Positions 1 through 12,038 of a DNA stretch of 64,000 nucleotides are shown piece after piece (positions within the stretch are counted from its first letter, which is position 1; every line of letters starts with the position of its first letter). The position numbers were made by a program, and so were the translations under genes. The stretch spans positions 27,335,929 through 27,399,928 of the forward strand of contig OZ024900.1 in NCBI GenBank assembly GCA_964017195.1, given 5' to 3'. The DNA is from Siderastrea radians. Its lineage: Eukaryota; Cnidaria; Anthozoa; Scleractinia; Rhizangiidae. Under the pieces are notes generated by a model. It was not told the DNA's origin and searched no databases. It saw only the letters and a list, made by a program, of their open reading frames with translations.

Positions 1-620
1 AACAGAAAGGAATCAAATGATTTTCGCAAAGGGAGATCAAACCATAGTCAGTTTCTGGCGATTTTGCCAAGAAACTAAGCAAAACTTTAGCCTAATACAA
101 TGTTTTCAAGTTGCAATCCGTTTTCATCCCAGCGATCTGTGCCAAATGGACGCAGATATAGTTTCATTGAAGTTTCAGAGAACTGTTAGAGTAATTTTAA
201 ACTACACTGAACCAGTATTTCGGGGTTTCCTCTGGTTGCAATATCTCTTTCAGCGTTTTATAGCAATCCTAAAAATTGGTGACAGTGCCCCTTAAACGTT
301 AGCGATTCTTTTTAGCATATGAAATGGTCACCCAAATGCGCTCGTTAGTGAAAGAGATGAAATTTTGGCCAACTTAACCAGGGCAACTGAAGGCAGATAG
401 ATAAAAAGAAGTCGTGATTACAGAACCTCCACGGAGAAAACGGTGTTTGCCTGTGGAGAATACACAGTGGAAGTTTTGCTTATTAAGTCGTCGAGTTAAT
501 TGGTTGAGCTGGTCGAGCCGTTGTACGTCTGTCTAGTTGTTGCATCGAGTCGTGCAACGAAGGAACAGGAAAACTGAGAAATTTTAAGCCAACAAACTAG
601 AGTAACAAGTAAGAGACAGA
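1..620. other. No gene recognised (upstream or intronic sequence)
   Basis: No open frame here resembles a known protein and no convincing splice-bounded exon was seen. It may be intron of the plus-strand gene whose last exon starts at 1595. Confidence 0.3.
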
Positions 621-623
621 TCA

Positions 624-745
624 CAACACATAACATCACATCACAGCACAACACAACACAAGACAACGCAGTACGAAGCAGACAACAAAACACAACAAAA
701 CGCAACACAACGCAACGCAACACAACGCAACGCAACACAACTGGT
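624..745. repeat. Low-complexity ACAAC/GCAAC tract
   Basis: An imperfect tandem run of CACAA and CGCAA pentamers. Long minus-strand frames across it are cysteine- and valine-rich artefacts of the repeat. Confidence 0.75.
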
Positions 746-819
746 CGAGGTAACGTCGAGCTCGACCAAAAACTCCACGAAAAAAAATTGGTCAAAAAAC
801 GCTGCACATTTGCAATCAG

Positions 820-1262
820 AGCACATGCTTGTTCTTGCTCATATCCATGGGTTGTCTATATAATAAAAGCTGATAGCCTGTGAGTAACGAGCCAATCAGA
901 TTGCATACTCCCTTATATCCAGGGGCTGTCTATGTAATAACAGCTGATAGCCTGTGAGTAGGGAGCCAATCTGAATCAGATCGCATGCTCCCTTATATCC
1001 AGGGGCTGTCTATATAATAACAGCTGATAGCCTCTGTAGAAAGCCAATCAGATCGCATGCTCCCTTATATCCAGGGATTTAATATATAATAACAGCTGAT
1101 AACCCAATCAGAGCACATGCTGATGGGCTGTAAGTAGGGAGCCAATCAGAGCATGTGCTTGCTCATATCCAGAGGCTGTCTATGTTATAACAGCTGATAG
1201 TCTGTTAGTTGGTAGCCAATCAGAGTGTATGCTTCCTCAGGCCAAGGGCTGTCTATATGATA
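820..1262. repeat. Tandem repeat, about six units, CCAAT + TATA-like + E-box
   Basis: Degenerate units of roughly 60-85 bp each carry GCCAATCAGA, then (except the most diverged) TCCCTTATATCCAGG, TATATAATAA and CAGCTGATAGCC. The motifs match the CCAAT box bound by NF-Y, a TATA-like run and an E-box. Whether any is functional cannot be told from sequence. The array lies before the exon at 1595, so it is probably intronic. Confidence 0.8.
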
Positions 1263-1594
1263 TTACATACTACCAGTGGCCTTAAATATATTCCACAACT
1301 TTCTTTGGCCTAGCTTTTCAGTCACAAAAGCGGATCAAAGACGTTGTCTCATTGGGTTTTTTATTGATGCGATGAATGCATAGCTATGTGTTCCGGCTTG
1401 GTGTTTGGGAATTTCACAGCTTTGTTATCAACTACCCACCCAGGCTTGTTGTAGTGTTAACTAACATCAAAATAAATTTTGAAAAAAAAAAAAGATTCTG
1501 CCCACACAGCAGTGTTGTATCCTCACAAATGCAGCGATGAGATGGTGGCTGACACCGCTTTTTTAACGCTCGAATTTGATATTTCTTGTTTCAG

Positions 1595-1776
1595 GTAACA
1601 TCGTTGTCCATTTCTTTCTCCCTGATGTAAGAGAAGTTTATGAACTGGAAAAGCTGTGGACGCTAGGGCCCAAGTATGATGACCAATCAAAATCTATTCT
1701 TGACCGAGAGAGTTTTCTTCAAGCTGCTGAGCTGGGAACAAAAATGGATGATCATGGTGGTGTTGACAGTGAATAG
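1595..1776 (+). CDS. Putative 3'-terminal coding exon of an unidentified gene
   Basis: A pyrimidine-rich tract ending TTGTTTCAG is followed by an open frame of about 60 codons that stops at TAG (1774-1776). The exon starts with the last two bases of a codon. The peptide is charged and soluble-looking, contains [14 protein letters not shown] near its start and ends [10 protein letters not shown]. It has no membrane segment or motif I recognise. A polyadenylation hexamer follows about 190 bases downstream, which fits a last exon. Upstream exons were not found and may lie before the window. I cannot assign a family. The exon-like codon content and splice site are the main support. Confidence 0.5.
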
Positions 1777-1967
1777 AATGACAGTACTCTAAACCTGTTA
1801 ATTGACCTGAAACGAAGAGAGAGGGCTTACATACACAGTTTAAAACACCGCAAGAGGATAAGTTGGTTTTTATAATCAATAGTTCAAGAAAATGGGTGAA
1901 AAAGTACAACAAAAAGCTTCGAAGTAATTGATACATTTTCTGGGTTGATCTTCACATGAGCCGAACT

Positions 1968-1973
1968 AATAAA
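1968..1973 (+). terminator. Polyadenylation signal AATAAA
   Basis: AATAAA about 190 bases after the stop codon of the putative terminal exon, in AT-rich sequence typical of a 3' UTR end. Confidence 0.4.
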
Positions 1974-2084
1974 TTAAGAACTCTTCTATCACACAAAACG
2001 TGACTCGGCCAGATTGACTATTGGGGATTTTTCTTTCTCATACGATTTTTAATGGTTATCATGGTTAAAATCCTATCTCTCTTA

Positions 2085-2826
<742 letters not shown>

Positions 2827-3052
2827 AACTACATCGATGCGCGGTTCGATCCAGGTCGCGCAGATAACCATACACTTTAGACTTAAACACGGCTATTGAC
2901 TTAATTTCTCTAACACTTCTTGGCAACTTGTTCCAGTCCGCAGCTGCCGAATACTGGAAAGTGGACTGGTCTATAGATGTTTTAACTTCTGGGAGATGCA
3001 AGAGGGTATTGTCACGAAGGATCATGTAATGCATATTTGAACGAAATGTCAA
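2827..3052 (-). pseudogene. C-terminal end of a LINE ORF2, minus strand
   Basis: The minus-strand frame carries the late part of a CR1/Jockey-type ORF2: LRDNTLLHLPEVKT, then YSAAADWNKLPRSV and FKSKVYGYL before a stop. The pattern WN.LP..(V/I)R......FK..L..YL is the usual C-terminus of these LINEs. It is 5'-truncated, with no RT domain upstream. Its stop abuts the GTC-type microsatellite. Confidence 0.65.
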
Positions 3053-3680
3053 ATAATCAGTTAGTTCCTCAGAGTCCGTTTTTAATAATAAACTTAAACC
3101 TTCCTTTTTAAAACATGAGGCATTTTTGTTATTTTTATGTTACTTGGAGTAATCATAGATTAGGAAGTGCGTTTGACATGAATTATATGAGTTGTTAGTA
3201 AGAAATAAATGGGCACCGAAGGAGGTGATTCTGCATCTACTGACTTGCTTTCCCTATCCAAGGGGTCCCTTCGCTCTTCATAAAAACTCTTGCAAACTGT
3301 TCTTAGTGTAATACATTGGCAAACTGGTAAAATTCGGTTTGTGATGAGGTTTCTATGAATTAACGTATACGCTTATCTTATGTAAGACATTAGGACATGT
3401 AACGATTCCCCGTTCAAGATACACCCCTGAAAACCATGGCCCCCGGAAAACCCCTGGCTGCACTTCCTCAAATAAGGGAAGACCTTCCCCGCCCCCGGCC
3501 ACAGAGGCTGGTATACTTTCGTCGTCAAACTATTTTTGTCTTCTCCATTTCATTAGGGCCTCGTTTCTTTCGGCGGGAGCAGTTTCCTTGTATTGTTTGG
3601 TGGCGTCCAAGTACTTTTAATTTTCTGTAAATTATCCTTAATTCTTATTGTGTTTATGCTACGAGAGATAGTTGTCTCTA

Positions 3681-3717
3681 AAGATGTCCTTGTATTCCTG
3701 TCCCGCAAGGACATCTT
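3681..3717. other. Short perfect hairpin
   Basis: AAGATGTCCTTG and its exact reverse complement, separated by 13 bases. It could be a MITE remnant or chance. No gene end is recognised beside it. Confidence 0.45.
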
Positions 3718-3889
3718 AATTTTAAATCCATCGACAAGATAAATTGAAAACAAAAACGGTAATAAGAAATGAGATAATGTGTTGGTTCACCTTGTCAATC
3801 CGGTAATGTTTATGTATTATAACACACAGGAGAGCTATTTAAGGAAGACTTACCCGCGTGTTGTAAGATCTCAATTGCCATTAACATTA

Positions 3890-4384
3890 TCGGCCAGGTT
3901 CTCGATATCATTGTTAACGTCATCAACCGTGTGGACATCTTGCTCTGCTGAGAATTTGCAAAGAGTATTTAAACTTCAGAAACGCGCAGCCCGTGTAATA
4001 CTTAATGCGGACACTAAAGCGAATAGCGTACAACTGTTTAGAGAATTGGATTGGGTTCCATTTTATCATGAGGCAAATGTAAATAGGTTATCAATGGTAT
4101 ACAAACGACTGTCTGGGGACTGTCCACCTTATTTGTCCCAGATGTTGATACGAAACGCTGATATTAATGAAAGATCAAGCAGACATGGACTATTAAACCT
4201 TGTCTGTCCCCGATTCAAATGGGAGTCAGAGCGGGGAGGAAGGTCTTTCACAGTATCGACTACACGCCTCTGGAATATGATACCTAGCAACATTAGAAAC
4301 AAGCCAAGTTTCGTAAGTTTTAAGAAGGCCATGTTTGATTATTTTAAGGACACCCACAAACATTTAGATCATTTTACTTTTTAG
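3890..4384 (+). pseudogene. 5'-truncated LINE, C-terminal ORF2 fragment
   Basis: The frame encodes the C-terminus of a non-LTR retrotransposon ORF2. It has FKLQKRAARVIL, then PFYHEANVNRLSMVYK, and later TRLWNMIPSNIR before the stop at 4384. The LQKRAAR motif follows the RT thumb in many animal LINEs. Everything upstream, including the RT catalytic centre, is missing. It is closely related to the plus-strand LINE at 32.1-33.8 kb: the protein blocks align and both 3' UTRs contain AGAGGGCCAC. Confidence 0.85.
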
Positions 4385-4597
4385 TCAAATTCTTTTTATA
4401 TCAATTTCGTCATTTTTAGAGTAATTTTTACCTAGTTTTTATATTATAGGGTATTTTCACTAAATTTTGTAATTTTAGATTCTTAGATTCTTACCTTTAT
4501 TTTTAGTTCTTAATTGTATTATATATTAGAGGGCCACTGGTTTTTCAGTTTTTACTGTTTACATGTTTACCCGATTTAAATAAAGTTGATTATTATA

Positions 4598-4635
<38 letters not shown>

Positions 4636-4636
4636 G
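4385..4636 (+). mobile_element. LINE 3' UTR with (ATT)n tail
   Basis: The UTR of the preceding LINE fragment carries AGAGGGCCAC near 4528 and TTTAAATAAAG near 4574. It ends in about 16 ATT repeats (about 4589-4636). A microsatellite tail in place of poly(A) is usual for CR1/L2-like LINEs. Confidence 0.7.
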
Positions 4637-4909
4637 AAGAAGAAGCTGTGCTGTGACTTCGCTATCTCCTTCTTTACCCCCTCCCTCCCCTCCGCCCCAG
4701 TGCCCATAAAGCGGTTGATGTTGTCAAACCAACCCACTACATCAGATACCACGCAGCTCTTTACATTGGACCTTAGTATCCACCACATTATTGCAGCTTC
4801 CCATAAAATCAGCGATCGTGCCAAATGCTTTGAATGTGGCAAAAACCACTCCACTCCACTCGGTCCAACCTGAAGATAAATAAACAGCTTCGTCAGTTGG
4901 TCTCTTTAA

Positions 4910-7900
4910 AGTGCACCTAACCCCTAAAATTTTTTTTCGGCTAAATAAATTCTGTTATCATGTGGAACATTTCTTCGCAAAAAGTTTTTGATTTGGTTAA
5001 TTTCTCGATTTTCTGTGCCCTGTTAAATTCAAGAAAAATTTGGTTCACGTCCGAGTAAGAGGAACCTGGGGCGAGCCGTAGTTGTGACGTCAGATAAAGA
5101 ACCAAGAATTCCACGCCGCTTAGTTTTTAGCTGTGTTTCTCTGACTTTATTTGTTCATCGAAGCCTTCTGACCTTCTAGCTAATTCGAACAAAGTCATAG
5201 TATGACTAAAATTCCAACGTTGTAATCCAAAGCAGATACTGAGACGAGCTACGCGGATTCTGCTGATTTGTAGATGAATTTTAGCTCTGAATACGAGATA
5301 GATGCACCGCCAGAGGATGAAGAAAGCGCCGTCCTGCCCATATCTGCTGAAAAGCCGCTAACCAACGAAGAATGAATTGCTCAATGTAAAAAGAAATAAA
5401 GGCAAACTAAGAACTGGAACAGCAAATAAAGCAACTTACGATTGGCCTTGAAGGGCCGCGAAGAAACCGGAATGCTGAGCTTCGCCCGTGAGTGTTTACA
5501 TTTTATTTCGCACGTTCAGTCTTCACGTTTGGTCTTGGTTTTCCTGCTCACTGCTTCTCGCATTTGAGATTTATATTCAAGCTGAGGGAACCTCTTATAG
5601 AAATGGAGATTTTAATAAAGCATTCCTTTCTTCATTTATTTATTTTACATAGAAGTAAATGTGGAAACTGCGATATTACTTACGTCTTGTCTATTTCTGT
5701 AACCAGCATTAACAATAACAACAATTTATAACACTAGTGAATCAGGAAGGCAATTATTTTCTAAAGGACATTGACGAGAATTATAAGCACGAGAGTTTGT
5801 TAGTATCGGTTCAACTGAGATTATCTTACCAATCATTTTTCTCGCGTCAACGTGCAAGCAGTTTCCTCACATCCCAGCGCGAGCGGAAATGTACAAATTA
5901 AGTAAATCAACCGGCCCTCGCTTAACTCGCGACTCGAGGCTTCGCCGCTCATCGCTCACACTTCGATCTTCTTGCGGCCTTTTTTCGCACAAAAAATGGT
6001 AATAAAAGAATTAAGAAAGAGACTGCTTGTCCTCTACTCTAACGGAGGATATGAACAAGGGATCTCTGCACAGTAATGTTTTGTTATGCTCGAGTGATTT
6101 GATATGACTCAAGATAAAATTCTCATAGCGAGGCACGTTCATAGACTAGAATAAGGAATAATGGCAATGGCTTGTTATTGTGGAGAAAGCGCGTTCGGTT
6201 CCGCTGAAGGAGGACTTTCTATAAATACGGTCTTTAATTTTGAACCCTTCGCTGTTTTGGGCACCGCTTACATGTAATTATTTAGCGCTTACCGTGTAGC
6301 CAACTTGAATAATTCGCAAAGGTAATAATTTTCTGCGACCCGCGTATCGGGTATTCTGTGGTTAATCGGCCGTTGAATCATTGGAAATACACTAAAAGCT
6401 ATCGTTTGATCGGATACTAAAGTTGTTCATTCATTCATACCTTCTTCTGCGACAACAAATCTTTGCTTAAAATGCATCGAGCGTAGTATCGAGTGCTTGG
6501 AAGGCTGCCGCTTTGCTCGCTATTGCTTTACAAAATCCACTAATTTCGTCCCTTCGCCTCTGGTCGCTCGTAGTCAAAAAATGCTGTATTTTTGTAGTGA
6601 CAGTCTTGTGATTCGTTGCTTTGGTTACTATGTCTCGGAGCAATACGAACGGTCGACAGTTTTCTGTACCAGGAGGGAGTGATGAACTTGGGCCTGGGCA
6701 CAAGCGCCGGTATTGGCGAATGAAAAACCGAGGTGTCTGGCCATCGTGACGTCACATATAAATCTGCCTCGGAAATTCAAAAGAAAGTTAACAAATGGCT
6801 TCCTCGCAAATGTTTACAGTCCAGTTTCTCAAAAAGAACAGATCAAAACAATAAAAGAACGAAAGGCATGCTGCATGCTATAACATAAAAAGTATTCTTA
6901 AGGCAAATTGGTCCTCAAAACAAAATAACCAGTTGGCGATAAGACTCAAAAGATTTCATGGACGCTTTGGTCGATCGATTGGAATCGTGATCAAGATCAC
7001 CTTTCAGAAGCTGTATCTCACAAAGCCCAAGATGTGTCGCTTGGAGACAAAAACATAACTTTTATATGTATAAACTCTTTCCAATTTTAGGAAAATAAAA
7101 TTGCGTAACAATTTCATTAAAATGATCAGTGGCTTTAAACATCATTAAAATGTGGAGAAGAATACTCCAATACAAAGAAACGTTTACTGTGAATTCATGT
7201 GCTTGGTTCGAAGTTAATAACGGACCACAGTAATTCCTTACTTTGCTAAACTATCTTGTAAAAAACGACAAAGATGACAACATTTGCTGGAGGCGAGGCA
7301 AAACAGCTGACACGCCGGCTTTCCGGCCAAATTTGTGCTGATCTCTTATCGAATAATTATAAAAAACCACAGTTTATCTAGAACGCCAACTTTCTCAGGT
7401 TACTGATGTTAAGGGTTAACAAAGCTCTCTCTTTACTAGAATGGTCCTCAGTTTGACTGTTTTAAAATAAATTAATCTTTGAAAACCAAATGACAGGACC
7501 AATTCAATTTATTTGCGAAACGGTCATCGTCAGTTGTGGATCAAGTAGACGGTCAAACTCTTTCTAAAACACTATGCAACCTGGACAGCAACTGAATCTA
7601 GAGGAAACTGGAGGTATTGAGAATAAATCACTGAATCACTGATCCAAATCGTACTCAAATATATCTATTAGTTTTCATAAAAAAATACAGAACCAGATCA
7701 GCGAAGACGTGTTTCCTCAGGCGCCCGCATAATTTGCGAGCTGATTCAGATTTTTATGTTGTTCTGCAAAAGTGTAGTTTACACGGGTTAAATGAGGTGG
7801 CAAAAATTTACTAGGTTCGATTACTCTTTCCCTAGCAATTAAATATCACTATTCTTTCCTTATACAGAAGATGGAAGCAAATACTGTAAGAAAAGTTAAC

Positions 7901-8615
7901 TTTTAAGTTACCCTTCTAGGTTCGCCTTCTATTATACTCAGCTAAACAAACGGACTGATCATTTTTTGGGCAAACACTATACCACTTGTTTCAACTTGGG
8001 TACTTCTTCTCTCTTCGATCGCAGAGAGCAAACATGACTCTTAAAACATTATTTAAGTGTGATTTTAACGTTAAGACAAAGAGCCACTTACCTATACCGA
8101 AAAAAGGGATGACTAAAATTCCATTACCCAAGAAAACAAGCTTAGCTGAAAGCTTAATAGCACAAAAAATGCGTTTGTAGCCCGAACTCTAACATAGTTG
8201 CCAGCGCCATTTTTGAAGACTCGGCAAACTCGCGCGCTTTTCACGTCGTGACGTCACGATGGCCAGACACCTCGAACCAGCCGAGCGGCGAGTTCATCAC
8301 TCCCTCCTGCTCCCTCCTGTTCCCTCCTGTTCTGTACATCTTCGAGAGCTCAAGAGAAATATAGCTCCGATAGAGATAGCGCGAGACTGCGGGCTCTTGA
8401 TTTGACGTCACAAGGTGACTAGTCCCATGCCCACACTGCTCGACCCTGAACCAAAATGGTGTCTATCGGGGGCCGTCTATCGGCCGATTTTCCGTACTTC
8501 GACCGCGCACAGAAAATCAGGGATTAAACCAAATCAAAAACTTTCTCTGACGAAATGCTCCAAATGATAACAGGATTTATTTGACGGGGAAAAAAATTTT
8601 AGGGTTAGGTGCACT
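4910..8615. mobile_element. TTAA-flanked transposon, 3.7 kb, non-autonomous
   Basis: The termini are near-perfect inverted repeats, AGTGCACCTAACCC at the left and its complement at the right, each followed inward by an A/T homopolymer. TTAA lies immediately outside both ends (4906-4909 and 8616-8619). TTAA duplication is typical of the piggyBac and Kolobok superfamilies; the termini do not start with the usual piggyBac CCC. No transposase frame was recognised. A second inverted repeat is nested inside. Confidence 0.7.
6666..8312. repeat. Nested long inverted repeat with CRE-like core
   Basis: AGGAGGGAGTGATGAACT at 6670 and TGTCTGGCCATCGTGACG at about 6737 recur inverted at 8248-8309. The arms are about 90 bases and the loop about 1.5 kb. 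Each arm contains TGACGTCA, a perfect CRE-type palindrome. It may be a second element inserted in the 4910-8615 transposon. Confidence 0.6.
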
Positions 8616-8792
8616 TTAAGGTTTTCTCTCCCATCCATAAAAGAATTATTTTTTATATATTTTTGAGTTTTACCAGTTCAGCTAAATTTTGAAATGCGTT
8701 CCTTTATCAGCCATTGTCCTAGCATTCTAGTTTTGCGCCGGTGACGGTTAAAACCTGAAAAATGGTTTTCAAAAAGGAGAAACACTGCTGCT

Positions 8793-10380
8793 CTAAAGAG
8801 GGGATGTCAAATCCACCAGGAGTTGCGGAAGGATAAGGGTAGGATTGGGCTGCGCCTCTGGAGCTAGATGCCTGAATTCCTGCCAACGAAAGCGAGACAA
8901 CGCGTCAGCAAGTCGATTGTCAGCTCCTGGGACATGCTGAGCTGAAAAGGAGAAACTATGGTGAGCAGCCGACAAAAGGAGATTGCGCAACAACCGCATG
9001 AGGCAAGGAACTTTCGATGTTCTAGAGTTCAAAATATGAACGACGCTGTCATTGTCTGAACGAAACAACACATGCTGCTTGCACCACTGTGACCCCAGAC
9101 GTTGGCTGCCACGACCACGGCAAACAGCTCCTTGTAAGCAATGGACTGAGGTTGCTGTGAGGAAGTCCAGGGGCCTGCAAACCACTGACCCTTAAGGTAT
9201 GCCCCAAAACCAAGGGACCCAGCTGCGTCCGAGGCTACCTCGACATCTGCCACGGGTGACATTCCCGGGAAGAGCCAGAAGCACACACCATGCCAATGAC
9301 TCAGGAACTGGTGCCACCACTGACGATCCAGGTGAAACTCACGATTAAGGCGAATAAGATGATCCTTTTTCCGAAAACAACACAAAAGGTCAATCATGCG
9401 ACGCAGAAAGGTCCTGCCAGGCCAGACTACTTTCGCTGCATGATACAAGTGGCCAATAAGTGACTCGAGCTCCTGTCGATTGCACCATTTCCGAGGTAGC
9501 CAAGAGGCAATCAATTCCTGTAAGGCCGAGAGTTTATCTGCTGGGAGCTGACCTACCTGATTGATTGAATCAAGTTCGATGCCCAAAATCGTTAGAACCG
9601 GCGCGGGGCCAACACACTTGTCGGGATGGAGGGGGAGCCCCAGTCGACCAAACAGCCAGGGCTGTGTTCAAGTTATGCGCACATTGAGGGGAGTCTGGAG
9701 GGCCTGCCGTGATGAAATAGTCGAGGTAATGCAAAAGGTCAGGGATCCCGTTAGAATTCACGAGAACAGGTCTGCGACTGAATTGAAAATATAGGGCGCT
9801 GACCGGAGCCCAAAGGGGAGAGCCAAATCAACAAAATAATGATCCCGCCATTGCATACACAAAAGATATCGGTCCGAAGGATGCACTGCTATATTCCGTT
9901 ATGCTGCTTCGCATCAAATTTGGCCATAAGTGCCCCCTTGCCAAACCGGGAAACTAAACGAATGACTTGATCAACTGTAATATAGTGCAACGTAAAATCA
10001 TCGGGGTTGATCCCATCATTAACGCTAGCCCCTCCCGGGGCAGAAAGATCCACGATCAGGCGCCACTTCCCGGGTTGACCCTTCTTTGGTATAACCCCGA
10101 AACTACTGACATGGAGATTTGGAAAAGGAGGAACCCTAAAGGGGCCTGTCACCCGACCTAATGACACTTCGTTAGCCAAATAATCATCAATCACACTGGG
10201 GTGCAAGTAGGCAGAGGGCTTGTTCCTCTTCGCAGATTTAAGTGATTGGGTCTGGAGGAAACCAAGCTTGAATCCATTACGAAGCCCCTCCAACACATAT
10301 TGTACTTGCGGACGATTAGGGTGATGTCTCAACTCCCACGCGAACTGATCCACCCGCAACGGAGAGACCTTTGAAATGGG
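8793..10380 (-). pseudogene. DIRS-like reverse transcriptase / RNase H, broken
   Basis: This is the polymerase region of the retroelement. Reading on the minus strand, the N-terminal RT block runs from about 10380 to 9890 and is then broken by a frameshift and an in-frame stop near 9895. The middle block follows in another frame to about 9770. The catalytic block reads HYLDYFIT near 9710-9735, where the usual motif is YLDD, so the second aspartate is tyrosine. The next frame starts near 9586 and another frameshift near 9095 splits the RNase H. The last frame ends at 8793. Even without the frameshifts, the Asp-to-Tyr change should abolish polymerase activity. Confidence 0.75.
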
Positions 10381-10683
10381 AGGTAATGGCATTAGAAGAG
10401 AAACACACGAGAGAGGAAAAATAACTAAAAAAGCTGAAGGGGAAAACAAAACAAAAAAAAAACAAAAAAAATAATAACAATAATACCTAGGGAGGGCGGC
10501 CGAGAAAAAAAAACCCGTGCGAACCAACTTAGACAACAAAATAAAGATTTTAATAAACAATCACTGGTAAGGCCTGGAGAGAAACAATTGGGGGCCTGCA
10601 AAGCCTAAAGGAGGCAAAAGGTACAAATAAAGCAAATTGAAACCACTAGATAAAAGTTCAAAATGCCCGGCACAGTCAGAAAT

Positions 10684-11920
10684 TCATTTAGGATCTCCTC
10701 GACTTGCTGCTGGACCGCACAGACTGAACAGGTGACTGAGACCGCCTTTTTTCTGGCCTTGCTTGCGTAGATCCAGAAGAACACTCCCAGCCTGATGAGA
10801 GCCGGAACAGATGGAGCAGATATGTGGGAACCGGCACGGGGAGAACGGGGCAACACAACGACCTCTGTTCCAGGACTTACACACAATATGCGAGGAACTG
10901 GACCCCGCGGGCTCGGCAGGATTTACCAAAGAGCCATTAGGAACTCGAGCAGAGGCGCCAGCAGCATGAAAATTTGAAAAGCTGAACGTTAATCTAGGAC
11001 CAATCTGTCAAGTGGGACGCGGCCGCATGTTCCCGAAGCGCGCGATCGTATGCCAACCAAACACGGCCATTGAATTGGCGATAGGTTCGAAGAATCAGTA
11101 ACTGGTACTGGAGCAGGTCCTTCCAACGGTGTGGAAAGTACGAGGTCAGAACAAGGCAGAAAATCGAGAATGCCTCCACCCAAGTAGTGATGTCCTCGAC
11201 ACGCCGTTTTGGCTTCTTGGGAGCTGGCGTCAGGACCAAACGCCCGTCGAAGAGTATTTGCGGCTCCGGCTCCGACGAGAGGCTGTTCGTGGGTAAAAGG
11301 TCGCCCAAATCCACGAACTTCCCAGTCACGATCTGGCCTACCAATTTTCCCGAAATCGGCGAAAAACCAGGGCCAACGATGAATGGCTGGTGCAGGGGTG
11401 GCTGTGGGAGAACGGAAGCCAGAGGAAGTGTCGATCCGGCGGCGGCCATATTGGCCGAGGGCACATCTACCGGCGAGGGCAAGGGGTTTGAAAAAGTTGA
11501 TACAAAAGAAGGACCAACAGGCAGCCTACCTTGCACAGAAGAAGCTTGGACAGCTGAAGATCCAGCAGAACTGACAAAACTAGCTCCCGAAGCGACCAAC
11601 GACAGCGCTTGAGAGTGCAACGCGGGAACGCCCCCCGAGGAAGATGGCAACGCAAGAGCCGCGATGGTCGCTTGAAAAGGCGCCGAGGATACTGGAGACG
11701 TTTCTGACGAAGAAATCGCCTGTTGTTCCGCAGCTAAAGCAGACTTAACAGCCTGCACCACCGTGGTCAAAAACTCAGGAGACGGCTGCAAAGAACTCGA
11801 CGCAGAAGACACCGGCGGGACGTTGTTGTCGTTAGCTGGATTATCCGAAGTCGAGACAACGGCGAGAGGAAAGGCCTGAGCGCCTGCAGCTGCCTGGCTA
11901 TTACGTGTATTGCGACGCAT
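10684..11920 (-). pseudogene. DIRS-like gag protein, broken
   Basis: It starts at the methionine of MRRNTRNSQ (start codon 11918-11920), chosen because the residues before it look like leader. The first about 290 residues are Ser/Ala/Pro-rich and then become a globular segment with DITTWVEAFSIF and YQLLILRTYRQFNGRVWLAY. An in-frame TAG follows DWS and a frameshift follows soon after. The remainder, in another frame, contains CKSWNRGRCVAPFSPCRFPH followed by CSICSGSH. That Cys/His pattern is the zinc-binding motif found in gag of these elements. Confidence 0.7.
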
Positions 11921-12038
11921 TGTCGACGAAAGGGAAGCGAAAGTCAGCGAAAAAGCAAGAATCCGCGATGATTCACTAGCCCCAAAGCCGTTTAGTGTGA
12001 TCCGCAACAATCAGCTCTAATGCCAGGCACATGAAACG

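Larger units (their letters stand above)
8790..12029 (-). mobile_element. Decayed DIRS-like retroelement (gag, RT, RNase H)
   Basis: In minus-strand order it holds a gag-like frame (from 11920), a zinc-binding segment, a reverse transcriptase and an RNase H domain ending near 8793. The RT and RNase H blocks (GVIPKKGQPGKWRLIVDLS; SDNDSVVHILNSRT; HVPGADNRLADALSR) are those of DIRS1/YR-type elements. No tyrosine recombinase was found after the RNase H, so the 3' part is lost. Several frameshifts and stops disable it. Confidence 0.75.

Noticed and set aside
496..826. Cysteine-rich minus-strand frames
   Set aside because: Produced by the ACAAC/GCAAC low-complexity tract; no splice or homology support.
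11187..11612. 141-codon plus-strand frame
   Set aside because: It is the shadow of the gag-like frame on the other strand.
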